64,000 bases of DNA, taken from positions 930,001-994,000 of the forward strand of contig NZ_CP040887.1 in the NCBI RefSeq assembly GCF_006337125.1, written 5' to 3'. This stretch comes from Serinicoccus chungangensis. Its GTDB lineage: Bacteria > Actinomycetota > Actinomycetes > Actinomycetales > Dermatophilaceae. The translations under genes and the position numbers were made by a program. Numbering within the stretch: the stretch's first letter is position 1; each line of letters starts with the position of its first letter. Shown piece after piece: positions 39,198 to 48,708 of this stretch. A model generated the notes under the pieces. It was not told the DNA's origin, did no database searches, and was given only the letters and a program-made list of their open reading frames with translations.

Positions 39198-39821
39198 TCA
39201 GACGGTCTGGTCGTCCGTGGTGTCGGCCGTGTTGCTCACGGCCTCCCACACGACGGGGAGCTGGTCGGTGGGGATGAAGTAGCCCGACAGGTGGGGGTCG
39301 AACATCAGGCCGGCGATGCCCGCGTCGGCGTAGGTCGACGACGAGTCGACGAGCTCGCGCGGCGTGAGGGCGATGGCCCGCAGGTCCTCGTCCGGGCCGA
39401 CCATCTGGTTCTGCACCGCGAAGTGACGGGCCCGCTCGGCGCTGGTGAACGTCAGGAGCATCATCTGCCCGTCGATCTGGGCGGCAGCGGGGGACTCGGT
39501 GCCCGACTCGCCGACGGCGACGAACCACCAGTGGCCCAGGCCCATCGTCGAGCGCCACAACCGGGTCATGCCCTCGTGGTCCTCGGGACCGGTCACCCGG
39601 GCCGCGAGCACGTCCGTCTCCGTCTCCCCCGGCTCGTCCAACCGGCCCAGCCGGGTGGTGCCGGTCGTCGGGCGGTCGACGTCCTGACCGGTGGACCCGT
39701 CCTCGGCCGCGTCAGCCCCGTGGGAGCGGTCCGCGCCGTTCGTGCCCGGACGCTCACCCTCGTAGATGGACTCGGGACGGCGCTCGTCGTCCTGGAAGGG
39801 GAGGTCTGTGGGCTCGCTCAT
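39198..39821 (-). CDS. SseB-like uncharacterised protein
   Basis: A 207-residue soluble protein. The N-terminal ~70 residues are acidic and low-complexity; the remainder (TRLWRSTMGLGHWWFVAV ... QMMLLTFTSAERARHFA ... GLMFDPHLSGYFIPTDQLPVVWE) resembles the SseB N-terminal domain in its FTS-containing strand and following helix. Function unknown in actinobacteria. It is divergent from ldh with 82 bp between starts. Confidence 0.65.
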   Translation of the reverse strand: MSEPTDLPFQDDERRPESIYEGERPGTNGADRSHGADAAEDGSTGQDVDRPTTGTTRLGRLDEPGETETDVLAARVTGPEDHEGMTRLWRSTMGLGHWWFVAVGESGTESPAAAQIDGQMMLLTFTSAERARHFAVQNQMVGPDEDLRAIALTPRELVDSSSTYADAGIAGLMFDPHLSGYFIPTDQLPVVWEAVSNTADTTDDQTV

Positions 39822-39903
39822 GCCGTCCAGTCGACCACACGGCGGGCGAGAGGGCCAATCCCTCGCCGCTGCGGGCACCCGGGTGGACTGCCATGATGGC
39901 CGG

Positions 39904-40839
39904 GTGACGGACAGCATCTCGGGACCGAAGGTCGCCATCGTCGGAGCGGGTTCGGTCGGGTCCACCCTCGCCTACGCCCTGCTCCTGCGCGGGGTCGCCC
40001 GGCACGTGGTCCTCTACGACATCGACGCCGGGAAGGTCAGGGCCGAGACCCTGGACCTGCGACAAGGGCTGCAGTTCATGCCGGCGGCGCACGTCGACGG
40101 GTCGGACGACATCGACGTGTGCGCCGACGCCGACGTCGTGGCCGTCACGGCAGGGGCCAAGCAGCAGGCCGGCCAGAGCCGCCTGGACCTCGCGGCCTCC
40201 ACGACCCGGCTGATGGTCGACCTCATGCCGAGGCTCGTCCAGGTGGCGCCGCGGGCGACCTACGTGATGGTGACGAACCCCGTGGACGTCATCACCTACG
40301 TGGCGCAGAAGGTCACCGACCTGCCGCCGGCCCGCCTCTTCGGGTCGGGCACGGTCCTGGACTCCGCGCGGTTGCGGGGCCTGGTGGCCCAGACCTGTGG
40401 TGTCGCGGTCCAGAGCGTCCACGCCTACATCGTCGGCGAGCACGGGGACTCCGAGATCCCCCTGTGGAGCAGCGCGACGGTCGGTGCCGTGCCCATCACC
40501 GACCTGACCACGATCGAGCAGCGGGAGCAGATGGCGCACGACGTGGTGCACGCGGCCTACGAGATCATCGCGGGCAAGGGCGCGACCAACTACGCGATCG
40601 GCGCCTCCGCCAGCCGCATCATCGAGTCGGTGCTGCGGGACGAACGGCAGGTGCTGCCGGTGTCGACCCTGCTCTCGGGGACGCTCGGGCTGGACGACGT
40701 CTGCCTGTCCATCCCGACGGTCGTCGGGGCCGGGGGCGCGGAGCGACCGCTCGCACCGACCCTGTCCGGCGAGGAGCTCAGCGGGCTGCGCGCGGGAGCC
40801 GACTCACTGCGCAGTGCGGCGAGGGAGCTCGGCTTCTGA
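39904..40839 (+). CDS. ldh: L-lactate dehydrogenase
   Basis: A 311-residue NAD-dependent L-LDH reducing pyruvate to lactate. The Rossmann motif is AIVGAGSVGSTLAYALLL with LYDIDAGKVR (Asp for NAD choice); the substrate loop is TAGAKQQAGQSRLDL (Gln at the malate/lactate discriminating position, hence LDH rather than malate dehydrogenase), the VTNPVDVITY strand follows, and the catalytic His is in IVGEHGDSEIPLWS. Start GTG 39904. Its 3' end overlaps the convergent GH65 gene by 36 bp. The apparent fructose-1,6-bisphosphate site was not assessed. Confidence 0.93.
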   Translation: MTDSISGPKVAIVGAGSVGSTLAYALLLRGVARHVVLYDIDAGKVRAETLDLRQGLQFMPAAHVDGSDDIDVCADADVVAVTAGAKQQAGQSRLDLAASTTRLMVDLMPRLVQVAPRATYVMVTNPVDVITYVAQKVTDLPPARLFGSGTVLDSARLRGLVAQTCGVAVQSVHAYIVGEHGDSEIPLWSSATVGAVPITDLTTIEQREQMAHDVVHAAYEIIAGKGATNYAIGASASRIIESVLRDERQVLPVSTLLSGTLGLDDVCLSIPTVVGAGGAERPLAPTLSGEELSGLRAGADSLRSAARELGF

Positions 40840-43395
40840 CCCGGTCCCTCCGCGCGGCACGGCGCCGGTGGACTCCCACTCCTCCTCGGGCCAGCTGTGC
40901 GGGACGACGCCGCCGGGACGTCCCGGCATACCCCGGCGCCGATCGGTCGGGATGCTGCCGCCCGACACCGCCTCGGAGGTGGGGGCGCCGTCACGTCGCG
41001 CACCCTGGCCGTCCAGCGGCACGGTGACCTCCTGGCCGGCCACCTCCACCTCGTCCCCCCGGACCCGGAGCGTGACCGGCGCGCCGACCTCGACCCTCAG
41101 CCGGACCTGCTCCTGCTCCACGGTGACGCGCAGCCGCGAGCCGTGCCACCGCATACGCCACGTGAGGCCGGGCCACGAGGTCGGCAGCCGCGGGTCGAGC
41201 GACAGGACACCGCCGTGGTCGCGCATCCCGCCGAAACCGGCGACCAGTGCGCTCCACACACCGCCGGTCGAGGCCACGTGCACCCCGTCGCTGGCGTTCC
41301 CGTGCCGGTCGTCCAGGTCGACGAAGAGGGCTGCGTAGAAGTAGCGCAGCGCGAGGTCGTGGTAGCCCACCTCGGCGGCGACGATGGACTGTACGACGGC
41401 GGAGAGGGTCGAGTCGCCGGTGGTGATCGGGTCGTAGTAGGCGAAGTCGGTGAGCTGCTGCTCCGGGGTGAAGGCGTCTCCGGCGAGGTAGAGCGCGAGG
41501 ACGACGTCGGCCTGCTTGAGCACCTGGTAGCGGTAGATCACCAGCGGGTGGTAGTGCAGCAGCAGCGGCCGCTTGTCCGCCGGGGTCGCGTCGAGGTCCC
41601 ACACCTCGCGCTCGAGGAAGTGGCTGTCCTGAGGGTGCACGCCGGTCGCCTCGTCGAAGGGGATGTGCATCCCGTCCGCCGCCCGCTCCCACGAGTCGAC
41701 CTCGTGCTCCCCCAGGTCCAGCCGGGCGACGGCGCGCGCGAACTGGGCGGGGTCGGCGACCCGGAGGCGGCGGACCGCCTCCACCGCCGCGCGGAGGTTG
41801 AGCTGCGCCATGACATTGGTGAACAGGTTGTCGTTGACGATCGTCGTGTACTCGTCCGGGCCGGTCACGGCGTGGATGTGGAACTGCCGGTTGCCGTTGG
41901 ACTGCCAGAAGCCCAGGTCGGTCCAGAGGCGTGCCGTCTCGACGAGCATGTCGACACCCTGGTCGAGGAGGAACTGGTCGTCGCCGGTGGCCCGCGCGTA
42001 CTTCATCAGCGCGTAGGCCACGTCGGCGTTGATGTGGTACTGCGCCGTGCCGGCGGCGAAGTAGGCGGAGGCCTCCTCCCCGTTGATGGTGCGCCAGGGG
42101 AACAGCGCGCCGTACTGGGCCATCTCCGCCGCCCGCCGCCGCGCGGCCTCGAGCATGCCGTGCCGGAAGCGTAGGGCGTTGCGGGCCGCCTGGGGGTGGG
42201 TGTAGACGAGGAAGGGCAGGACGTAGCACTCGGTGTCCCAGAAGTAGTGCCCGCCGTAGCCGGAGCCGGTGAGCCCCTTGGCGGGGATGCCGTGCGATCC
42301 CGCTCGGATGGAGGCCTGGCCGAGCTGGAAGAGGTTCCACCGCACGGCCTGCTGCAGCGCGGCCTGGTCGGGCAGCTCGACGTCGGACTCCTCCCAGAAG
42401 CGCGACCAGACCTGCGCCTGCTCCTGGTGCAGGACGGCCACCCCCCGGTCGGCGGCGCGGTCGAGGGTCCTCGAGCAGCGGTCGGCCAGCTCCTCCGGAG
42501 GCACGCCCCGGGAGGTGTGCACGCTGACCAGCTTCTCGATGCGCACCGGCCGGCCTTCACGCGCCTCCACCCGGACGACGTGCTTGGCGAGGTCGTCGGT
42601 GACGCTGAGCTTCTCGGTCCAGGCGTTGTCGGTCTCGACGACGTGCTGCGCCAGGGTGGCGATCGTCATCCCAGAGTTGTGGCAGCGGTAGCCCAGCAGC
42701 AGGCGGCGGTCGCGCACCTCGGCGAGGACCGGGTCGAGCACCCGGTGCTCGAAGGACTCGGCCTTGCGGGGGTCCACGCCCTCACCCATGGCGGCGCTGG
42801 TGACGTGGTACTCGTCCGAGCCGTCCTGACGGTTGAGGATCTGGCTGGAGATGTCGAGCGCCGCGTGGCCGTCGAGCATCTCGACCTCGAAGGTCATGAC
42901 GGCGAGGTGACGCTCCACCACACCGGTCATGCGCGAGGAGGTGATCTTGACCCGCTTCCCCGCGCTGGTGCGCCAGACGACGCATCGGCGCAGCAGCCCG
43001 GCGCGGAAGTCGAGGGTGCGCTCGTAGTGGTCCAGGTCCGCCGTGGACAGCAGCAGCGGCTCGTCGTCGACGTAGAGCTTGATGGTCTTGAGGTCCGGCA
43101 CGTTGACGATCGTCTGACCGACCCGTGCCAGGCCGAAGGCCTCCTCGGCGTGCCGGATGGGCCAGGTCTCGTGGAAGCCGTTGACGAAGGTGCCGTGGGC
43201 GTAGGTGTCGCGCCCCTCCTCGACGTTGCCGCGGAGGCCGAGGTAGCCGTTGGAGGTGGCGAAGAGGGTCTCGGTGACCCCCAGGTCCCCGTCCTCGTAG
43301 GCCGTCTCGCGCAGCTGCCACGGGTCCGCGGGGAAGCGGGTGCGGTCGAGCGGGTCGACGGGGGCCGGCGGACGGTGGTGCGACATGGTCGCCAT
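40804..43395 (-). CDS. GH65 family disaccharide phosphorylase (maltose/trehalose/kojibiose type)
   Basis: A 863-residue glycoside phosphorylase that breaks an alpha-glucosyl disaccharide with phosphate to give beta-glucose-1-phosphate and glucose. The N-terminal super-sandwich (LFATSNGYLGLRGNVEEG) precedes the (alpha/alpha)6 barrel with KGLTGSGYGGHYFWDTECY, the catalytic Glu in AVTGPDEYTTIVNDNLF, and the phosphate loop STGGVWSALVAGFGGM. The family covers several linkages; specificity cannot be read from the sequence. The next gene upstream encodes beta-phosphoglucomutase, which uses its product. An extra polar C-terminal ~75 residues is not part of the fold. GAGGAG precedes ATG 43395. Confidence 0.92.
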   Translation of the reverse strand: MATMSHHRPPAPVDPLDRTRFPADPWQLRETAYEDGDLGVTETLFATSNGYLGLRGNVEEGRDTYAHGTFVNGFHETWPIRHAEEAFGLARVGQTIVNVPDLKTIKLYVDDEPLLLSTADLDHYERTLDFRAGLLRRCVVWRTSAGKRVKITSSRMTGVVERHLAVMTFEVEMLDGHAALDISSQILNRQDGSDEYHVTSAAMGEGVDPRKAESFEHRVLDPVLAEVRDRRLLLGYRCHNSGMTIATLAQHVVETDNAWTEKLSVTDDLAKHVVRVEAREGRPVRIEKLVSVHTSRGVPPEELADRCSRTLDRAADRGVAVLHQEQAQVWSRFWEESDVELPDQAALQQAVRWNLFQLGQASIRAGSHGIPAKGLTGSGYGGHYFWDTECYVLPFLVYTHPQAARNALRFRHGMLEAARRRAAEMAQYGALFPWRTINGEEASAYFAAGTAQYHINADVAYALMKYARATGDDQFLLDQGVDMLVETARLWTDLGFWQSNGNRQFHIHAVTGPDEYTTIVNDNLFTNVMAQLNLRAAVEAVRRLRVADPAQFARAVARLDLGEHEVDSWERAADGMHIPFDEATGVHPQDSHFLEREVWDLDATPADKRPLLLHYHPLVIYRYQVLKQADVVLALYLAGDAFTPEQQLTDFAYYDPITTGDSTLSAVVQSIVAAEVGYHDLALRYFYAALFVDLDDRHGNASDGVHVASTGGVWSALVAGFGGMRDHGGVLSLDPRLPTSWPGLTWRMRWHGSRLRVTVEQEQVRLRVEVGAPVTLRVRGDEVEVAGQEVTVPLDGQGARRDGAPTSEAVSGGSIPTDRRRGMPGRPGGVVPHSWPEEEWESTGAVPRGGTGSEAELPRRTAQ

Positions 43396-43425
43396 GGGAC
43401 GTCTCCTCTCGGGCGTGAGGTCTGG

Positions 43426-44139
43426 TCAGACGAGGTCGGCGAGGTCGGACACGACCTCGTCGGCGCCGGCGTCGCGCAGCACCAGGCGACCGGCACCCCG
43501 GTCGACCCCGATCACCCGGGCGAAGCCACCGGCGGCGCCGGCCTGCACCCCGGACACGGCATCCTCGACGACCACGCAGGTGGCGGGGTCGTGGCCCAGC
43601 TCGGACGCGGCATACAGGTAGGTGTCGGGGTTCGGCTTGCCCGGCAGCTGCTCGCGGCTCGCGACCGAGCCGTCGACGACGACGGGGAAGCGCTCGGCGA
43701 TCCCGGCCGCGGCGAGGACCGAGGGGGCGTTCTTGGACGAGGAGACGACGGCCATGGCGATGCCGCGCTCCTCGAGGGCGTCCAGCAGGCGCAGCGACCC
43801 CGGGTAGGCGTCGATGCCCCGCTCGGCGAGCACCTCGTTGAAGATCTCGTTCTTGCGGTTGCCGAGGCCGCAGACGCTCGCCAGCTCGGGCGGGTCGGAG
43901 GGCTGGCCGTAGGGGAGGTCGATCCCGCGGGCGTCCAGGAAGGACTGCACGCCGTCGTAGCGCGGCTTGCCGTCGATGTAGGCGAAGTAGTCCTGGTCGG
44001 TGTAGGGCTCCTGGGGGAGGGGCTGCTGGTCCAGGAGACGGGTGAACATCGTCTCCCACGCGCGCATGTGCACGTCGGTGGTCGGGGTCAGGACCCCGTC
44101 GAGGTCGAAGAGGACAGCGGTCACCGGGTCCCAGTTCAC
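43426..44139 (-). CDS. pgmB: Beta-phosphoglucomutase family hydrolase
   Basis: A 237-residue HAD-superfamily protein with motif I FDLDGVLTPTTDVH (nucleophile and general acid Asp), motif II VVSSSKNAPSVL, and motif III/IV KPNPDTYLYAASEL and VVVEDAVSGVQAGAAGG. The LPYGQPSDPPELASVCGLGNRKNEIF cap region is typical of beta-PGM, converting beta-glucose-1-phosphate to glucose-6-phosphate. It lies 30 bp upstream of the GH65 gene and forms one operon with it. On the minus strand TAGGCT ends 7 bases before GTG 44139, so the operon mRNA is probably leaderless. Confidence 0.9.
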   Translation of the reverse strand: MNWDPVTAVLFDLDGVLTPTTDVHMRAWETMFTRLLDQQPLPQEPYTDQDYFAYIDGKPRYDGVQSFLDARGIDLPYGQPSDPPELASVCGLGNRKNEIFNEVLAERGIDAYPGSLRLLDALEERGIAMAVVSSSKNAPSVLAAAGIAERFPVVVDGSVASREQLPGKPNPDTYLYAASELGHDPATCVVVEDAVSGVQAGAAGGFARVIGVDRGAGRLVLRDAGADEVVSDLADLV

Positions 44140-44272
44140 GCGGGCCAGCCTAGTGGAGGTCGGCCTCCGGGCGGGGGCGTGGCACCTGGTGGCGTGTGCG
44201 CCGGCCGGGGCCCGGGTCGGGGCACGTCGGTGCGGTCGCGGGGGTGGGGGTGGTCGCGGCTACGGTCGGGGT

Positions 44273-46438
44273 ATGCAGCAGGTGAGCGAGCGAGAGCTGG
44301 AGACGTCGGCGCAGGAGGCCCTGCAGCGGCTCGTGGGCCGGGACGACGCGCGGTTCCGGGACGGGCAGCTGGAGGCGGTCGAGGCGCTGGTGCGCGAGCG
44401 CGCGCGTGTGCTGGTCGTGCAGCGGACGGGGTGGGGCAAGTCGGCCGTCTACTTCGTGGCGACGGCGCTGCGGCGGGCCGAGGGTGCCGGACCGACCGTC
44501 ATCGTCTCCCCGCTGCTCGCGCTGATGCGGGACCAGATCGCGGCCGCGGGGCGGGCGGGGGTGCGCGCGGTGACGATGAACTCGGCCAACGCCACCGAGT
44601 GGGACGAGGTGCGGGCCGCGCTGGCCGCCGACGAGGTCGACGTGCTGCTGGTGAGCCCGGAGCGGCTCAACAACCCTCGCTTCCGGGAGGAGCAGCTGCC
44701 CGACCTCGCCGCCCGGTGCGGGCTGCTGGTCGTCGACGAGGCGCACTGCATCAGCGACTGGGGTCACGACTTCCGCCCCGACTACCGCCGGATCCGGACG
44801 CTGCTGGACGCGTTGGCCCCCGGCACACCCGTCCTGGCGACCACGGCCACGGCCAACGAGCGGGTGGTCGGGGATGTCGTCGAGCAGCTCGGGGTGGGCG
44901 GGCGCGAGGTGCGCACCATCCGTGGGCCGCTGGCCCGGTCCTCGTTGCGGCTGGGCGTGCTGCCGAGGCTGACGCCGGAGCAGCGGCTGGGGTGGCTGCT
45001 GGCCCACCTGGAGAGCCTGCCCGGGAGCGGCATCATCTACTGCCTCACCGTCTCGGCCGCCGAGGACGTGGCCGAGGCGCTCGCCGCCGCCGGTCACCAG
45101 GTGGCGGCCTACACCGGACGCACCGACACCGAGGACCGCGAGCGGCTGGAGGGCGCGCTGCGCGCCAACGAGGTCAAGGCCCTGGTCGCGACGAGTGCCC
45201 TGGGGATGGGCTTCGACAAGCCGGACCTCGGCTTCGTCGTGCACCTCGGGGCGCCCAGCTCTCCGGTGGCCTACTACCAGCAGGTCGGTCGCGCCGGGCG
45301 CGCGACGGAGCGCGCCGACGTGCTGCTGCTCCCCGGGTCCGAGGACCGCGAGATCTGGAACTACTTCGCGACCGTGTCGATGCCGCGCCAGGACCAGGCC
45401 GACGCCGTGCTCGCCGCGCTGTCCGACAGCGACCGCCCGCTGTCGACGCCCGCGCTGGAGACCATCGTGGACGTGCGCCGGACCCGGCTGGAGCTGCTGC
45501 TCAAGGTGCTGGACGTCGACGGGGCCGTGGAGAAGGTCCGTGGGGGATGGGCCGCGACCGGGCAACCCTGGGTCTACGACCGCGAGCGCTACACCCGGGT
45601 GGCCGAGGCGCGGGTCCGAGAGGCCGAGCTCATGGTCGCCTACCAGCAGGGCGAGCGGTGCCGGATGGAGTTCCTGCAGGAGTGCCTCGACGACCCCAGC
45701 GCGGAGCCCTGCGGACGCTGCGACCGGTGCGCCGGGGCGTGGTTCCCGACGGAGGTGCCCACGGAGGCGGTCGGCGCCGCGCGCGAACGGCTGGGAGCCG
45801 TCGGGGTGCTCGTGGAGTCGCGAGGACAGTGGCCGACCGGTATGCCCCGGCTGGGTGTCGAGGTCAAGGGCAAGATCAGCCCCGAGGAGCAGGCAGGTCC
45901 GGGTCGCGCGCTGGCCAGGCTCTCGGACCTCGGATGGGGGCAGCGCCTTCGCTCGGTGCTCGACGCAGGGACCTCGAGGGTCGCCGACCCCGACGACCCC
46001 GACCAGGAGATGACCCCCGGACAACCGGTGCCGGACGACGTCGTCAGGGCGGTCGTGCAGGTCCTCGCGGGCTGGGGATGGACCACCAGGCCGGTGGGCG
46101 TGGTGGCCATGCCCTCACGTCGCCGCCCGGCGGTCGTGGGGTCGCTGGCCGAGCAGATCAGCCAGATCGGGCGTCTCCCGCTGCTGGGCACCCTCGACCT
46201 GGCCCACGGCGGGCCGGTCGGCGAGCCCGGCGGCAACAGCGCCTTCCGCCTGGCGAACGTCTGGGACCGGCTGGCCGTCGGGTCAGAGCTGGCCGGGGCA
46301 CTGCAGGACGCCCGCGGGCCGGTGCTCCTCGTCGACGACGTCGTGGACTCGCGGTGGACCATGACGGTGGCGGCGCGGGCGCTGCGCCGGGCCGGGGCCG
46401 AGGCGGTCCTGCCGCTCGCGCTGGCGATCGACGGCTGA
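44273..46438 (+). CDS. RecQ-family helicase fused to a phosphoribosyltransferase-like domain
   Basis: A 721-residue protein. The N-terminal SF2 core has RFRDGQLEAVEAL, Walker A-like QRTGWGKSAVYF (Thr-Gly-Trp-Gly-Lys-Ser), VSPLLALMRDQ, Walker B VVDEAHCISDWGHDFRPDYRRI, TATANERV and QQVGRAGRATERADVLLL. A zinc motif CRMEFLQECLDD...CGRCDRCAG follows (about 460-485). The C-terminal ~140 residues are not RQC/HRDC but a PRTase-like fold: VGVVAMPSRRRP and the PRPP-type loop GPVLLVDDVVDSRWTMTVAARALRRAGA near residue 684. The fusion suggests a link of DNA unwinding with nucleotide sensing or with ComF-like function; that is inference. ATG 44273 lies in a GGTATG context. Confidence 0.88.
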   Translation: MQQVSERELETSAQEALQRLVGRDDARFRDGQLEAVEALVRERARVLVVQRTGWGKSAVYFVATALRRAEGAGPTVIVSPLLALMRDQIAAAGRAGVRAVTMNSANATEWDEVRAALAADEVDVLLVSPERLNNPRFREEQLPDLAARCGLLVVDEAHCISDWGHDFRPDYRRIRTLLDALAPGTPVLATTATANERVVGDVVEQLGVGGREVRTIRGPLARSSLRLGVLPRLTPEQRLGWLLAHLESLPGSGIIYCLTVSAAEDVAEALAAAGHQVAAYTGRTDTEDRERLEGALRANEVKALVATSALGMGFDKPDLGFVVHLGAPSSPVAYYQQVGRAGRATERADVLLLPGSEDREIWNYFATVSMPRQDQADAVLAALSDSDRPLSTPALETIVDVRRTRLELLLKVLDVDGAVEKVRGGWAATGQPWVYDRERYTRVAEARVREAELMVAYQQGERCRMEFLQECLDDPSAEPCGRCDRCAGAWFPTEVPTEAVGAARERLGAVGVLVESRGQWPTGMPRLGVEVKGKISPEEQAGPGRALARLSDLGWGQRLRSVLDAGTSRVADPDDPDQEMTPGQPVPDDVVRAVVQVLAGWGWTTRPVGVVAMPSRRRPAVVGSLAEQISQIGRLPLLGTLDLAHGGPVGEPGGNSAFRLANVWDRLAVGSELAGALQDARGPVLLVDDVVDSRWTMTVAARALRRAGAEAVLPLALAIDG

Positions 46439-46447
46439 GGGTGCGCC

Positions 46448-47257
46448 TCAGTAGATGAAGAACGGGAAGATGCTGCGGTCGTGCGCGTGCACGATCGCCA
46501 GGAACACCACCGCGTCGAAGAGCAGGTGGATGATGACGACATACGTCAGCGACTTGGTGCGGGTGAAGATGTAGCCCTGCAGCAACGCGAAGGGGATCGT
46601 CAGCAGAGGCCCCCAGGAGCGGTAGCCGAGCTCCCACAGGAACGACACGAAGATCGTGGCCTGCAGGACGTTGGCCGTCCACAGCGGGAAGTGCCGGCGG
46701 AGCAGCGCGAAGCAGATGCAGATGAAGAAGAGCTCGTCCCACAGGCCGACGGCGTTGACGCCGACGAAGAACCGGCCGAACTCGCTGGGGGTCTGGATCG
46801 GCGGCCAGTTCTGGTAGCTGCCCGAGTGGATGAAGTAGGCCGGAAGGATGAGGTAGCCGAGCACCGGGACAGCGACCACGTAGGCCCACTGCAACCGGGT
46901 CCAGCGCCGCCGGGTGATCCAGGGGAAGGTGATGGCCTGCCGTCGGTAGACCAGCCGGTCCACGAGCACGGGCGCGGCAACCGCGGCGGTGAGGACGGCG
47001 CCGAGCAGGAAGAACATGTCCCAGCTGATGTCCGCCTCGACCGAGGTCGTGGAGACGATGCCGATGCCCAGGGCGATGAGCAGCAGGTCACGGAAGAGCG
47101 GGCGGTGCAGGACGAAGGCCGCGGCGAGGCTCGCGACGAGGAGTGCGTAGCCGGCCCACGTGAGGTGCACCCCGAAGAGCAGCAGCGCCGAGACCGACAC
47201 GCCCGCCGCAGGGAGCAGGGTGCGCGGGCTGCGGGAGGCGTCGAGCGTGGTGGGCAC
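46448..47257 (-). CDS. CPBP-like intramembrane metalloprotease, divergent motif
   Basis: A 269-residue membrane protein with about eight helices. The CPBP (Abi/Rce1) fold is suggested by VGLWDELFFICICFALLRR in motif 1 position (the usual EExxxR has Asp-Glu and an altered spacing), FVSFLWELGYRSWGPL, and VVIIHLLFDAVVFLAIVH as motif 3 with His and Asp. The replaced first Glu raises doubt about activity. Relatives process prenylated or bacteriocin peptides. Start GTG 47257 assumed. It is convergent with the recQ fusion gene, 9 bp apart. Confidence 0.68.
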   Translation of the reverse strand: MPTTLDASRSPRTLLPAAGVSVSALLLFGVHLTWAGYALLVASLAAAFVLHRPLFRDLLLIALGIGIVSTTSVEADISWDMFFLLGAVLTAAVAAPVLVDRLVYRRQAITFPWITRRRWTRLQWAYVVAVPVLGYLILPAYFIHSGSYQNWPPIQTPSEFGRFFVGVNAVGLWDELFFICICFALLRRHFPLWTANVLQATIFVSFLWELGYRSWGPLLTIPFALLQGYIFTRTKSLTYVVIIHLLFDAVVFLAIVHAHDRSIFPFFIY

Positions 47258-47281
47258 CGGTCCATTGTGCCGGTGCGCAGA

Positions 47282-48616
47282 TCACACCCGGTGCTCCTCC
47301 CTCGCCGCGCCGGCCACGATGTCGATCTCGTTGCCCTCGGGGTCGGCCAGGGTCCACGAGGCCGGGCCGTGGTCGCGCACGAGGACGCCTCCGGCGCGCA
47401 GCCCCGTCGACACCGTGGCGGCCGCCACATCGTGGGGCACGACCGCCTCCAGGTGGAGGCGGTTGCGCTGGGTGCGACGCTCGGTCTCCTCGAGATCCAG
47501 GGGCTGGAAGAAGAGGACGGGGCCGAGGCGCCGCGGGTCGACGATGTCCGTGACGCCGCCGCGCGGGTCGGGCTCGTAGCCCAGGACCGCCTGCCAGAAG
47601 GAGCGCGTCGTGGCGACGTCGGCAGCATCGATGCCGACCTGGATGAAGCGGGCCCGCTCGGGCGCGGCAGTCAGCCCGAGCGACCGGGCCTCGCGCTGGA
47701 CACGTTGGCAGAGCGGGAGGTAGCCCTCGTCCATCTCACAGCGGTCCTTGCCCGTGTCGAGGACCACGACCGTCTCCTCGGGGCCACCGACGGGGTGTCC
47801 CGCGGATCGGGCGGGTCGCACGTCGAGCAGGAGCGGGAGCCCGGCCCGGTCGGCGATCTCGGCGGCGACGGTCACGAGGCGGGTCGCCTGCTCGAGCGTG
47901 GCGGCGGGGTAGACGGCCACGGCGGAGAAGACCAGTCGCCAGTCATCGGTCTCCGGCGCGTCCCAGCGGTCCGCGTCCTCGGGCAGCGGCAGGATGTCGA
48001 CCTCGTTGCCCTCCTCGTCCGCGACCGTCGCGTAGTAGCCGTGGTGGGCCACGTCGGCCCCTCCTGCGGCCAGACGGTCCACCGTCCCGGACGCGACCGG
48101 CTGGGCGGCCACGGAGTCCAGATGGAGCCGGTTGCGCAGCGGTCGTGGGGCGTCCATCCGCTGAAGCCTCAGCAAAGGATGACGACGCAGCGGGTCGGCC
48201 AGGCCGTCCTGGTCGTGGCGTTCATACCCGAGGGCCGATTCCCAGAACGCCCTCACGCCCTCGAGGTGCTGCGTGTCGACCACCAGGCCCAGCTCCCGGA
48301 GGACGCCCGGCTGTGGCTCCAGACCGAGCCCACGGGCGGTGTCCGAGATGGCCCTCGCGAGGTCGGCGTGAACGGCCGTCACCCTGGTGTCAGCGCCGAG
48401 GCGGACCTGGACGCCGGTGGAGCGGACGTCCAGGTCGGGAGGTGCGGTGTCGCCATCCCGGCAGAGCTCGCCCACCGCACGCGCCAGCAGCGCCGCGTCG
48501 GAGTGCGACCTGGCGGCGAACCACGCGGCGGCGCCACGGCCGAGGACGCGCCAGTCCTCCGTGCCGGGCAGATCCTGGAAGCTCGTGCTGGTCGTCGAGG
48601 GTGTGCTCGGTGCCAT
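47282..48616 (-). CDS. Tandem VOC (glyoxalase-like) protein with pterin-dehydratase-like segments
   Basis: A 444-residue protein built from two similar halves. Each half starts with a helical/strand segment resembling pterin-4a-carbinolamine dehydratase (WRVLGRGAAAWFAARSHSDAALLARAVGELC; WRLVFSAVAVYPAATLEQATRLVTVAAEI), then a vicinal-oxygen-chelate domain (FWESALGYE ... NRLHLDS ... DEEGNEVDILPLP; FWQAVLGYEPDPRG ... NRLHLEA ... DPEGNEIDIVAG). Paired H/E residues fit metal sites. Function unknown; the architecture is common in actinobacteria. It is 24 bp downstream-separated from the CPBP-like gene on the same strand. Confidence 0.8.
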   Translation of the reverse strand: MAPSTPSTTSTSFQDLPGTEDWRVLGRGAAAWFAARSHSDAALLARAVGELCRDGDTAPPDLDVRSTGVQVRLGADTRVTAVHADLARAISDTARGLGLEPQPGVLRELGLVVDTQHLEGVRAFWESALGYERHDQDGLADPLRRHPLLRLQRMDAPRPLRNRLHLDSVAAQPVASGTVDRLAAGGADVAHHGYYATVADEEGNEVDILPLPEDADRWDAPETDDWRLVFSAVAVYPAATLEQATRLVTVAAEIADRAGLPLLLDVRPARSAGHPVGGPEETVVVLDTGKDRCEMDEGYLPLCQRVQREARSLGLTAAPERARFIQVGIDAADVATTRSFWQAVLGYEPDPRGGVTDIVDPRRLGPVLFFQPLDLEETERRTQRNRLHLEAVVPHDVAAATVSTGLRAGGVLVRDHGPASWTLADPEGNEIDIVAGAAREEHRV

Positions 48617-48708
48617 GGGTGCCAGGCTGCCACCGCCGACCCGGCCGCGTCAGGACGACGGCCGGTGTCCGGGACAGCGGATGTCCGCGACGCATCGGGT
48701 CAGTGGGA

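Noticed and set aside
42196..46458. 1420-codon plus-strand frame across GH65, beta-PGM and recQ
   Set aside because: Low-complexity Gly/Arg/Val-rich translation with no homology; the opposite strand and another frame hold recognised genes.
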